A stretch of 64,000 bases of DNA, from NCBI GenBank assembly GCA_021234155.1, contig JAJEKV010000013.1, positions 10,333,240 to 10,397,239 of the forward strand. The letters run 5' to 3'. Source of the DNA: Isoetes taiwanensis (taxonomy: Eukaryota > Streptophyta > Lycopodiopsida > Isoetales > Isoetaceae). This document shows positions 23,605 through 34,423 of the stretch, one piece after another (positions within the stretch are counted from its first letter, which is position 1; each line of letters starts with the position of its first letter). Below the pieces are notes generated by a model, which saw nothing but the letters and a program-made list of their open reading frames with translations, had not been told where the DNA came from and searched no databases. The position numbers and the translations under genes were made by a program.

Positions 23605-25484
23605 TGCAATAATGTCCCTTTAGGGGACATTCTTGTATACATGGAGCTTGGTGCAAAACCTAAGATAAAATATACATGAACCCAGCTTCAGGATGGCACC
23701 CAGATAGTAGTGAGTATTTTGTTGCCTAGACTATTTGATCCCTCTAGTGGTCATTTGTTGGTTTTGTTGCCTAAACTATTTGGTTCCTCTAGTGGTCATT
23801 TGTTGGGAGACAATAGGCATAATACTGGAGGAATATTTAGTCGTTGGTAGACATAGGCACCTTCCTCATCTCATATAGCTTGGATCATATTGGACTTTCT
23901 GTGAGGCTAAATTTGGTTTCAAATTGGCCAATAAAATTGGTCTTAGTAGTGATCCTAATTTAAGAGAAGCTATTTGTGAATCTCAGCAGTAAAGGCTGCA
24001 TATATATTTTACAGTTGATTTTTTATTTATTTATTTTATTTTATTTTTGGCATTTTCGGAGTTTGTTGTTGAATTTGTGTTGTGCTAAAGAAATGCCCTG
24101 ATTTAGGGCTTTGCCATAGCCGAGATCCTGAAGAAGCCGAGACATACTCTAGCCTTCCCTGATCTGAAGTTTAGCCAAGCCATACCTAGTTTTTTCTGAG
24201 ATTCTGAGCGCTGCTGCTCGAGTAAGATCCGCTCCGGTATGCATAATGCCATAGCTGAGGAGTCGAAGCATTTGTTGCAGCAACATTTTGTATAAGGGAA
24301 AGGCCCCTTGGGCTATCCTCTAGCTTGTCAAGATGGTTTTAGCGCGAAGGCCATCTTGGCAAGCCATAAAATAAACCAGGGGTCCTTTGGCATCTGCTAC
24401 TAGAATGCGAGGTAGAACACGTGGAATGCGAGATAGAAATAGTTGAATGTGGGGTAGAAACATGGTAAAAATCTGAATAGAAACAACAGCATGTGAGATG
24501 GGTTTTCAGGAAAAGAAACATAGGCAGATGTCAAGCCGCGGTTGGACATGGCAACATAATTGAAGGTAAGTAAATACTATGTCTATCGGCCAATGTCTCG
24601 TTTGTTAATCATTAACGATGGTAAAAGAAAACTACAAATTTTTTACCTTAAGCTTAATGGTAAACCAATGGGAGGGAACAACAATGGTCTTATTGCAATG
24701 GCTGCATAAGGTAGGAAGGAAATCGTAACTAGCAAATGGTTTGTAGCTATAAACATTTGGTTGGCACTATTAAACATTATCAAGAAGTAGCCCTTGCCTA
24801 ATTTCTTCAAAGATTCATATGCAGTCAACCCAATGCGAGAAATATGTCGAGGAAGCCATCGAGATAGCCCGTGTTGTAATCCAAACAGCCACCCAATAAA
24901 AACCAATAATAGAGTATGTTGCTAAGTTCTCTGCACAAATCATAGCACTATATTTGTGCTTTTCCTCTTCCTCGGTCCCTTCCACGTCCACGTCCTCTTT
25001 CTCCTATATACAAGACCGCGGGATGTACTTATCATGGCAGATTTTTCTTCTGTAGTTGTCATTGCAAGCTTTTCCTGTTCTAACTCCGTACTCTTGTATT
25101 AAATGTCGATGAGGTGCACCTAACCAACACAACTATTTCTTGAAAAGAATTATGAAAAGTTGTTGTTAAAGGTAATGTCCTTTGCTGCTCAGAATCACTC
25201 CTGCTCCTTGGAGATCATGAAACAAGACTCGTAATTGCCAAGTTTAATCCTTTATCTCACCGCCTTACTTGAACTGCAAATTGCATATGTAAATCCCCAA
25301 GACTTCAATTTGTGATGGTCTTCACTTCATACCTTTTAAGAAGATATTTTCACATCTCAAAAGATGATTTGTGCTTAATTTCAAGCATTATATCTCTGAT
25401 AGATTGAGGGTGTTTGGACTCTTATAACAACACATAATTAATACTTGAGCATGAAATACAATGGATAATTAGATAATGTGGATT
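23605..25484. other. Intergenic DNA with short tandem duplication
   Basis: No gene supported. Contains an 8+8-bp palindrome AATGTCCCTTTAGGGGACATT-like (about 23610-23631), a 45-bp tandem duplication (see separate entry), an A/T-rich TTTATTTTATT run (24018-24050), and on the - strand near 24960-25000 an RGRGRGRDRGRG-coding stretch like retroelement gag tails. None is enough for a call. Confidence 0.4.
23716..23806. repeat. Tandem duplication, ~45 bp x2
   Basis: TTTTGTTGCCTAGACTATTT ... CTAGTGGTCATTTGTTGG is followed at once by a near-identical copy beginning TTTTGTTGCCTAAACTATTT. Confidence 0.9.
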
Positions 25485-25799
25485 ATATGCATGGCCTGAA
25501 AATATTTTTACCCCGGTTATCGTGATTCCATCGCAAGATATTCCCTCCTGCAGAATCACAGACCCTCCGAGGCGGGATCCGTTCCCGGAGGCCCGTTATT
25601 CCATTCAGTGCGACAACGCCGGGTGTACCTTCCGATGGATCCCAGCCATCCGTCCTCGTGGTTCCATCCCTGGCCGTCCATTTTATACCTTCCGGCGGAA
25701 TCACATCCGCCAAATACCACCGGACGGAATCACCGCTCTGTTATTCCATGCGACGGAATCACCATCCGAGAATATTCCAAAAAATTCAAAATTTTTTTA

Positions 25800-27190
25800 C
25801 GTCCTATTCTTTATTCTTGTGGGAGGTGTTCCGGGTAGTGCGGCTATGGCCCCTTGCTCCGGCGATGGTCCTTCGGGCGGATCCACGAGAAGATCTCAAG
25901 TTCGCATTGTTCCTAATCGGGCCGAGCCTCAAAGGAAGAATAATACGAAGTTTTTTTTTAACGGCTTAGGGAGATATTTCTTGAACAGGTTTCTTGGAAA
26001 TTTCGTGCGGGGCTTGGAATTCGTCGGGGGGCTTTTGGAAGATAGTGCCGAGATGAGTATCTCGGAAGAGGCCGGAAGCATCTGTTATCACGAAGTACAT
26101 CTTGGAAAGACGCCATTGTATGGAGCTCCAACGCCATTTGGGAGCTTTGCATTTGGATTTTGGATCGGCATAGGCATTCATCCGGCAAAAGGGCATGGGT
26201 TACGCAAATCCGGCTTTCAATCCGGTTTTGGGTCCGTGTTTTTTTTGGTCCGTGGGGCAAGATGCATAGAACGGGAATAAGAAACAGAGGAAAGAGGATT
26301 GTAAAACATTTCTTCTTGAATTCGTAATGGAGAATAGAAGTCAAAAGAGGAAGGGAGGGGGTTCTGAGTAGAACATGACTGTGGTGCTTCTTCTAGCGAC
26401 TTTTCAAAACTTTTCGGGTGGGCTCAGACAAGCTCCCTATGAGCTCAGTATGCCCACAAAAGGAGGTCGACCAAAAGAACCGGGCGCAAAACCCTGTTTA
26501 TGGGTGTTTTCACCCGTATCATCACAACTGCTTCCCACGATAATTCTTTAGGCTTTCCGCTCATCGGCTCTACCTCCACAAAGATCCTGTCTTCTAATTT
26601 ATCTAGTATTTTTAAAAGCTCTGTACAAGTTTCAGCTTGTGGGGAGCACTTAGGGGCCGGAAACAGAGCGGATTTGGATTTCTTCTGCCAGATGCCGAAG
26701 TGGATTCGTGCGATCTGCCGAGGTCGAGCAGAGTGAAGAGGACGGACTCGTTTTTCTGTCACATTTTTTCGGACCACTTGTTAATACTTCGCATTTGTTT
26801 ACGGATCCCATGGTTAATTCGGCATTTTTTCCGCCTTCATCCGCATTTTTACATATCATCTCCATTCGGTTACATTTTGCATAGAACACATACATCTTGC
26901 ATCTTTGCTTCTGTTCAATCCGGTTAAATGCATTTTTTTTTTTTCCTCCCGAGTCCCAGTTTTATGTTGTTCTTGCTTGAAAATACCCCTTCCTTGTTTT
27001 TTTTTTTCTTGCTTTAAAGAGGCCATGGCATTGCCAATATTGGCAAGGGGTTCAAATCCCCATCCATAAAAATGCAGGCGAGTGCATAATGGAGTAGCAC
27101 AACTTTATATTTTCTTCCAATTCAATCCACCACCTTGCTTTTGCAAGCAAATGTAACAAGCAAATGTAGCAAGCAAGCAAAGCAAGCAAA
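25800..27190. other. Central cargo of the MULE-like element
   Basis: Contains an open frame on + (25522-26280, running out of the left arm) and one on - (26445-26777, with LEDRIFVEVEPMSGKPKELSW). Neither matches a family I recognise. They could be captured gene pieces, as in Pack-MULEs, or chance. A poly-T stretch and GGGGTTCAAATCCCC (about 27047-27061, like a tRNA B box) occur near the right arm. Confidence 0.3.
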
Positions 27191-27225
27191 TGTAAGTTAT
27201 ACTTTGAGAATCGCGCGGTTGTGAT

Positions 27226-27730
27226 ACCATCGGGCGGAATGCATTCGTGGTGATTCCATCTCAAGAATCTTACATTTGTGATTCCACCGGAATCGAATCG
27301 CATGGTTGTGATTCCATCCGCGGAATAGCAATGTTGTGATTAAATGCGGTGGGATACGTAAGTGGTGATTCCATCTCACGGAATCGACGTTAAATGATTC
27401 CGTCTGCGGGCGGAATAGCAAGGTTGTGATTCCGTCTGCGGAATAACACGATTGTGATTCCGCCTTGGGAATAAATAATACGTTGTGATTCCGTCTGGCG
27501 GAATAACATGATTGTGATTCCATCTCGCAGAATAAATAATACGGTTGTGATTCCGTCTGGTGGAATACATGAGCGGTGATTCCATCTCGCGGAATAGCAA
27601 AGTTGTGATTCCGCCGGAAGATATAAATGACCTGAAAGCGACCACCAGTCTGGGATAATCGGGGGCTCTGCATACGGATAATCGGGGTCTCCTACCGGTG
27701 ATTCCGCGGGATGGAATTTTTTGCGATGGA
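27226..27730. repeat. Array of ~14 palindromic GATTCC/GGAAT units
   Basis: TGATTCCATCTCGCGGAATA-type units of about 27-38 bp recur about 14 times, for example TGATTCCGTCTGCGGAATAA and TGATTCCGTCTGGTGGAATA. Each unit is itself an imperfect palindrome. The left arm has the complementary, more diverged set (25520-25790). Confidence 0.9.
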
Positions 27731-27773
27731 ATCACAATAACCGGGGTAAAAATATTTTGTTCCATATGCATGG

Positions 27774-29990
27774 ATCATATACAAGCAATTGTTATGGCAC
27801 ATCACTTAACTATCCAATCGGATCCAACTCCGAAAGACTGTACAAGCAAAGCTAAAAAAGCGGTTTGGACCCAAAGACGCTACATCGCATCATGACTTCC
27901 GATCAAAAAAAAAAGAAAATACATTGGTTTAAGGATAAGGAATAATAGCAACATGAATTGAGATATCTATTTGCAGATCTTCACATGATAGTCCTTCTCA
28001 CAATAGATCGTCCTCGATCGCCATTAACACTAGAGTTGTCAGGCGATGGACCAAAAATGGTGCATTTGCACTGTTCACTTTAAAATTCATATAAAATCAA
28101 TGGCTCAAAATTCAATAAAAGCCTTCCTAGAAGTTCATATATGACAGTCATATTCCATATGAGAAATATCTAAAAATCGATCTACCTCCATTCTTGGAAG
28201 TTATGCTTAGATGAATCCAAGGGGGTCATGCCAAGTCTGCCTTATATTTACATAAGGTAAAACTGTCTTAATAAAATGAATTTTTTTTATTTTTTTTCAA
28301 TATTTTCTTATTTTTCTATGCGAGTTAGAGAGTACAACACAAAAAACCTCACCTCATTCCAAGGCATGAGAACGAAGATAGAGTTCATCGAACATGACAG
28401 GGTCAAAACTGTTTTCTATCTTTTGTGGACCAATATTTATTTTAACATGAAATTAGAGATCTATATTACCAAGGAAGGCTTGCATCCATAAAAGAAATAT
28501 AGCTTATCATGAAAGATGATCTGTATGCACTATTATTATACTTAACATACAATACTTCTGGCAACAAACATAGTAATAAGTTTATGATAGCAAGAGAAAA
28601 GTAGGTTTCTTTGTGTTTTTTCCAATATATGACATCAAAAACCTCTATGCACATGTATTATTATATGTGAGTTGAAAAATAGTGTTATCTTGATTAAGTG
28701 ATTCAAATTTTGACAAGTCTAAGTATTGACCATTAATGGTCCATGGATATTTATATTTAAATCTTGCCACTACTATGTCACTTTCACATCAAATTTGAGA
28801 TCTATGTTGCCAACGAAGGCTTGCATACATAAAAAATATAGAATTTCCTAAAGGATGAATTATATGTATAATTAGCATACTTAAATGCCAATATCGTGTA
28901 GTAACAAACACAACTAAATGTAGAGTGCATGATTAACTACTACATATAGGTTGATAAAATTATAATCTACGTAGATATAAATGCAGTGCATAGCGTGCAT
29001 CTTTTACTACCCTTTTAAAGATGAGATACGCATTTTATTAAATAATTTTAGATTTATTTTTGTCCTGAATTTTATATAAGAGATTCTTTAGTCAATATTG
29101 ATATCATTATAACTTATGAATGCTTAAAAAAACATCGAACTATAGCTCTTAGAGCCAACAACTTATGACCACAAAAATTAGGCCAAACCTTATAATAATA
29201 AGAGAGAAATAATTCTTATCCCTAAACACTCTTTTGAGCAGAATTGGGTATGGCGACTTCATCTAATATCATATAATAGTGAAAAAACTTGGGAACATAC
29301 AAATCAATATGTTTTATCATAAAAAAACATTTGCTTTTTATTTTAGCAAGGTTTGGACCTCTTCGTGCTAGAAAATATGAAGAATGCAGTTCTGGACTAC
29401 TACGAAAACTGCTAAGTTATATAAGGTTTGGACAATTACCACAAGATGTGGGTGAATCCATTGGTCATGAAATTCTTCTAGATCATAAAGAATCAAGTGA
29501 AGATTCAAAACGTAGTGGTAGATTGCAAAATGGAGAAGTTCCTCTCTAGATATATGGGTTTAAGTGGCAGAGGTACGATGGACAAATCTGGTCCATGGAC
29601 CACTCTAGAGTTAAACCTGGGAAAAAATCATAAAATCTTCCTTTTTAAAGTTGATCAAGTTATAAAAAATGTGTTAGTTCTTCATTCTCGGGATTGAACT
29701 TATCCCCCCTGCGAATGTCTCCATACCAAAAAATTGAGCATCAATGCTTTGTTTCACTTGAGCATCAACTCAATCTATTTTACTTGAGCACCAACACAAT
29801 TTATTTAAGTTCTTAAGGTTGAGATAAGCTGCGATCATACGAATAGCACCAACTATTCATCACAATTTCAATTGATGTGGCTTAGAATTGAATAAGGCAC
29901 TAGAAAGATTGCATTGGTAAAAGTTGACAAGGATCTAAAGTTATTCGAAATTACTCAAGGGCTGGGTAAGGTTTACGAGAAAATCAAAGT
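27774..29990. other. AT-rich intergenic DNA with a diverged direct repeat
   Basis: No gene supported. The stretch at about 28445-28600 (GAGATCTATATTACCAAGGA, GGCTTGCATCCATAAAA) recurs diverged at about 28795-28930 (GAGATCTATGTTGCCAACGA, GGCTTGCATACATAAAA), an offset of about 345 bp. Small open frames at 29.3-29.7 kb have no recognised domain. Confidence 0.5.
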
Positions 29991-29994
29991 TTTC

Positions 29995-30150
29995 AGTGAG
30001 GCATCAACCTCAATCAGAAGCATCAACTTCTGCTCATCCAGTTTTTCTTCGAGGCACCAACCTCAGCCAGAAGCACCAACTTTTGCTCATAAGAATTTTT
30101 TCTGAGGCACCGACCTCAGCTAGAAGCACCAACTTCTGATCAAAATTTTA
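29995..30150. repeat. Minisatellite with GAGGCACCAACCTCAGC-type units
   Basis: Three copies of about 50-55 bp (starting about 29998, 30052, 30103), each with GAGGCAYCRACCTCARY, AGAAGCAYCAACTTYTG, then GCTCA/ATCA. The unit is made of two small palindromes, GAGG..CCTC and AGAAG..CTTCT. Related words (GAGCACCAACAC) occur just upstream near 29.76-29.80 kb. Confidence 0.85.
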
Positions 30151-31400
30151 GACACCAATCTAAAAAATTTTGTCGAGTAGTAGCTCCAACTACTGATCAA
30201 AATTCTAGACATCAGTCTAAAATTTTCCAGTTGGGGCATCTCAACCATAAGGATGCAATACCATCAAAGATAAAAATATCTAATGATTCTAATCACGATC
30301 CTTAAGCAACTACTTCTTATCCTTTTTGTTTTCCGCACCTGATTACTGCTTCAATCCATATCCGTAGCTGGCTTAGTAATGCCATGTGGATATTGTGCAG
30401 CAGGCTGAATTCCATCAATGTTTATGAGGAATTGGGGCTGGCTCTCGCTTTAACTGTCTCACTGGATGTGAAGAGCCTGCCAATTTGACCCTCTTGGCAA
30501 CTCAGGATCTTGTCTATACTTAAGGCTAGATCTAGGTTGATATGGAACTTTAATCAACTATAATGTTGGTGAAGAATTTAATCTTTTAATGAATAATGGA
30601 GAATGATTCCCTTCTTATATATAACTAATATCAACTAGTGTAATATAGTTTCAAGAGAAATACATCCATAATAGATTTATTCAACACCAAAGCTAAGATT
30701 CAGCTTCTAGAAAACTCCAAACTCTGCCACGATCCTGAGCAATATCGCTACTACTGGCCCGAGCACACCTTGCTCAATCACTACGTGCACTCAAAAGGGT
30801 TAGTCCTCGTGACTAAATGGGGATCCCATAGCTGCCTCTGCATACATGGAAACACTTGGAGTCTTGGATAACAAGAACATAAACAACTCAAAGACACAAG
30901 AACCTATGGTGCAATGCTAGACGATGACAACAAAGTAAACATCATGAACATCCAGAGAGCAAAGAACATAACCAAAGTACCAAATCATCATAAATAAACT
31001 TCAGGACAATGGGTAGCTCAGCCAGCCTACATACAAGCCCCGTTAGCAGGATAACGCTCAGCCAGCTTACATTCCAAGCCCTGTAGCGAGGTGGTGGGGT
31101 GAGACTCATATGCGCAACCCTCTCAACCCACGTCTGGCACTGGAGGACCTCTTACCATGGGAGTCCACAAGAGTTGACGTTCATCCACAACAGGAAGCTA
31201 CGCCAGTGAGGAAGTCACGCCAGTGTCACAGAATACAAGAACAACATAGAGCACATATGACATAGAATGCCAGAACAACTCAGACCACCAAACCTGGAAG
31301 TCCGACCCTGGAGGATTCAAGTATATAAATAAATACAAAGACACTGTGGCACAATGACTATATAAGACAATAACAAGTGATGTTCATTATAATATTTTCT
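30151..31400. other. Intergenic DNA, no gene seen
   Basis: No coding evidence. Around 31017-31090 a ~39-bp word (CTCAGCCAGCCTACATACAA) is repeated once in diverged form. Confidence 0.45.
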
Positions 31401-31429
31401 AAACATATGCCTAACCATACCCTTGCCAC

Positions 31430-32165
31430 TTGCCGAGATTGCCCATACAACCTTCCCATGTTGAAGTAGCTAGATCAATAATGAACTTCCAATAGCAACC
31501 CAACCCTGACGACGTGGCTGGTGCAGGAGCTTCCTCAACAAGCTTTGGGATGCCAGTGCCTTGAACAGGTCAAGACAGCACACTACCAGCGCCACATAAA
31601 TCCCACATTGGAACGAGGTCCGCAATGCTACCTGCATACCCACTTACCTATGAAAAGGCGCAGACTCATTGCCTCCATTCGCACAGGGGCACACCATCTT
31701 CGAATTGAGACGGGCAGATGGATTGGTAAGCCACGCCAGGACAGGCTCTGTCAATGTTGCCAAATGAGAGTCATTGAGGATAAATCTCATACTCTTCAAA
31801 GCTGCCCATATGATCAAATCCGGATGCGCTATGCTGAGTTGGTCAGGCCTGGCCAGTCCCTACATGTGACATTGAGCACAGCTTCCGTACGGGTGCTGGG
31901 ATCATATATTCAGGAGGTTATGGACATGCGAGATCACCTATGTCATTGGGCACACACTTGACATGTATATATACATTTATTTCATGATGATGTATACTTG
32001 TACAGTTTGACAACATTCTTATTACTGTCGCGGTTTTTCCCTTGAAAACCCTTCGAGGCAAGGGTTTCTTAACCCAGACAGTAATAAGTTTGTTGCGCTC
32101 CTTCTGGGTCCCATAGGCCGATTGGTCTCAGTGGACGATAAAAATCATTTATTCTTTCTTTTTTT
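31430..32165 (+). mobile_element. 5'-truncated LINE fragment (ORF2 C-terminus + 3' UTR)
   Basis: The open frame 31521-31961 ends a LINE-type polyprotein: RRRLIASIRTGAHHLRIETG then the zinc-knuckle-like CQCCQMRVIEDKSHTLQSCP (C-x2-C-x7-H-x4-C). The same motif (CRCCEMHVIENEHHALHAP) closes the LINE at 62.9 kb. The 3' UTR ends ATAGGCCGATTGG...GTGGACGATAAAAAT followed by a T-rich tail, matching the 3' end at 63.25-63.31 kb. No reverse-transcriptase part is present, so this is a dead-on-arrival copy. Confidence 0.75.
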
Positions 32166-33727
32166 TATGTAGATGTAGGAAACTCCGCAACGTTATTTAT
32201 GTAAGAATCTTTAGCTATGGTTTAATATATTTATATCCAAAGCCACTTTCATAGCTAAGTAATTTATTTGGCGCATGCCCAGTGGAATCTCCATACTTAC
32301 GCATTTCAATTTAAAAATCCATAAGGTCCTTTGACTGCAACTGCCTGGAACCCATTGTAAACAGTCCCCAGGCTAGCCCCATCTCCAGGAGCAAGCCCAT
32401 ATAATTATCTGAGTTATTCAAATTATTATCTAGACATTTTTTTATTCCTTCCTTAACAAGTGAACTTCAACAAAACAAGTTTGCAATTCATTCTTACTTT
32501 ATAATTTCTTGCAGCTTGCTTGGACTTACTCAGTGGATGGCCTGTGCGAGATCCCATCACCTTATACTTGCATGCTTCACTTATGGCCTCCTTGTATATT
32601 TATTTATCATTAAAATAACATTTGTTAACAAGATAGCAACAACAAAAAGTATCAGACAAAAAAACAAGATAAAAAAGCAAACAAACAACGGACACCTATT
32701 TATGCATCGATTCTGTTGTTTTGACTATGCCCCAACCAAATTCGACTCTCTTAGACCCAAATCGGCCCTTCTCATTCAATTTCGACCTATTCTAGGTCGT
32801 TTTCAAGTGTTTCCAGCAGTTTTGGTGCCATATGTGATGGCTTTGTTGCAGATAAAACCTATTGATACAGCTTATAATTTCTAAAATTGATCCCTCCTGG
32901 ATCAATTTCGGCCTACTTCAAGCTAATTTTTCCATCAACAACGTCTCATATGCTTGCTCCAGTAAAAAGCCTCTCCATCCACCGTTCTTACAAGAACAGT
33001 TCTTATAAAAGCATGTACAAATCTGATCTTGGCAGCCTATGCAACTCAATTGAATCCATGAAAATCAGAATTCAAACCCCACCTAAAGAAGAAGATCCGA
33101 TGCAGATGAAAGCTCCAAGCTCTTGCCTCCGATGGAATTCCTCCTATGCCTTCCCGTCTCCAAAAAGCTTCCAAAAAATCTTTCTCAATTTGCCCCTCTA
33201 AATCATAAAGCTTTTGCTTATTTTTAGTTCTATCCTACATGCATGTTCTATCTTGTATGCATGTCAAACATGTATATACATACATGAGTATGTATATTGG
33301 CCCATCAAGTGGCCAAGATCGTTACACTGGACCCCTCCCACGTAATGTTCCGTAGGGAAGGGCAAGTTGACCCTGAACCCCACTGAATGTTCCATAGTGA
33401 AACATTATCCCTACGTAAAAAGACTTTTATTGAAATTATTACTACCAAAATGCAGCCTTTTTAACTCTTGTAAAATCAATACTACTATTGCATACACGTA
33501 ATTTCAACAAAAGTCCATCTTACATTTTATAATTATCCCGAGGTGCAATGCTTTGCAATGGCCTGCCACTCCACCTTGCGCCTCGCCTTAAATGGTTCTC
33601 TCACACAATATTATACTCTACAGAGTATTTTACTTTACGAGAAGAGGCAGTTCATGATGAATAAACCGTATGAATAAGGGCATTTTAACAAATTAAGGAA
33701 ATATAAGGGCATTTTTATAGATATGTA
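32166..33727. other. Intergenic DNA left of the Copia element
   Basis: Mostly without recognisable features. It includes a Met-led frame listed separately (32938-33201) that could be a transit-peptide exon. Small AT-rich dyads such as CATGTATATACATACATG lie near 33268. Confidence 0.4.
32938..33201 (+). CDS. Possible detached first exon (transit-peptide-like)
   Basis: A Met-led frame starting MLAPVKSLSIHRSYKNSSYK is rich in Ser, Lys and Tyr with few acidic residues at the start, as in plastid transit peptides. It is on the same strand as the PPR-SMR gene that begins 15 kb away beyond the Copia element, and that gene lacks its N-terminal targeting exon. No homology links the two and a clear splice donor was not settled. 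A chance frame is quite possible. Confidence 0.2.
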   Translation, partial: TTSHMLAPVKSLSIHRSYKNSSYKSMYKSDLGSLCNSIESMKIRIQTPPKEEDPMQMKAPSSCLRWNSSYAFPSPKSFQKIFLNLPL

Positions 33728-33732
33728 AAAAT

Positions 33733-33982
33733 TATCAGTATATAATGGAATTGAGACTCCTAAAAGGCATAATCCTTGATTGAAGAAAAGATCGATTACA
33801 TAGTACAGCGGTGCCTTATTATAGAAGGGCCAAACCGCAACGCAGATATTTTGGTATCTCCTCCAATTTAGAACATCTGCTACATCAATCTCCAACAACT
33901 GATACTTGACTAAAACCTTAACACATGACAGATGGCAGCCATATGACAGAAGTCATTTTTGTTCACATGTTTAAGTCCAATA
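33733..33982 (-). repeat. Copia 3' LTR (250 bp)
   Basis: Shares TCAGTAYATAAYG, AAAAGGCATAATCCTT, GATTGAAGAAAA, CCAACAACTGATACTTGACT and TTGTTCACATGTTTAAGTCC with the 5' LTR halves. Flanked inside by the polypurine tract (33983-33991) and outside by TSD AAAAT. Confidence 0.9.
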
Positions 33983-34423
33983 CTCCCCCTCAATATCGAC
34001 TCTGTCATATATTTGGTTACAACAATACATGATCTTAAACATAACTCTCTTGACAGTAATAGAAAGAAAGAGACAAAGCAGGAATAAAACAAATGTTTTC
34101 CATGACGATGCTACTACTGCATCAGATTTGTACCTCCCTTATAAGCACGATTTAATTAATTAGAGAATTTCGGAATTCTCGTTTAGCATGAAATAGGTTC
34201 TTGGGTGTCTATAAAACACCGCAAATGGTTGCAAATGAGTAAAAGTTGACGTTTTTCACCGCTTTTGGGCACAAACAAATGACGTATCCGATTTGGACAT
34301 GTATAAGGCTATCCCAAACTCCTTCTGAGCAAGAGCGGTCCACGTGAAAGAGTGAAAACACTCAAAGCAGGATCGCCACGCAGCCGAAGATTTGAAGCTG
34401 CCTAGGCAGCCATGGATGTAATA

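Larger units (their letters stand above)
25495..27763. mobile_element. MULE-like element, long repeat-built arms, 10-bp TSD
   Basis: ATATGCATGG occurs directly repeated at 25485-25494 and 27764-27773. Between them the ends are inverted copies: left AAAATATTTTTACCCCGGTT then ATCGTGATTCCATCGCAA, right reversed AAAATATTTTTACCCCGGTT then ATTGTGATTCCATCGCAA. TSD length (9-11 bp) and long TIRs suggest the Mutator superfamily. The arms (25520-25790; 27190-27730) are arrays of a palindromic unit GATTCC...GGAAT. No transposase is recognisable in the 1.4-kb middle, so it is probably non-autonomous. Confidence 0.75.

Noticed and set aside
24955-25010. RGRGRGRDRGRG-coding stretch on minus strand, gag-like
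   Set aside because: Low-complexity and alone; no knuckle, protease or LTR near it.
27040-27070. Possible tRNA (GGGGTTCAAATCCCC, B-box-like)
   Set aside because: No matching acceptor stem, A box or anticodon arm within 80 bp upstream.
29289-29697. Open frames that might be a gypsy remnant
   Set aside because: No chromodomain, integrase or RT motif could be matched.
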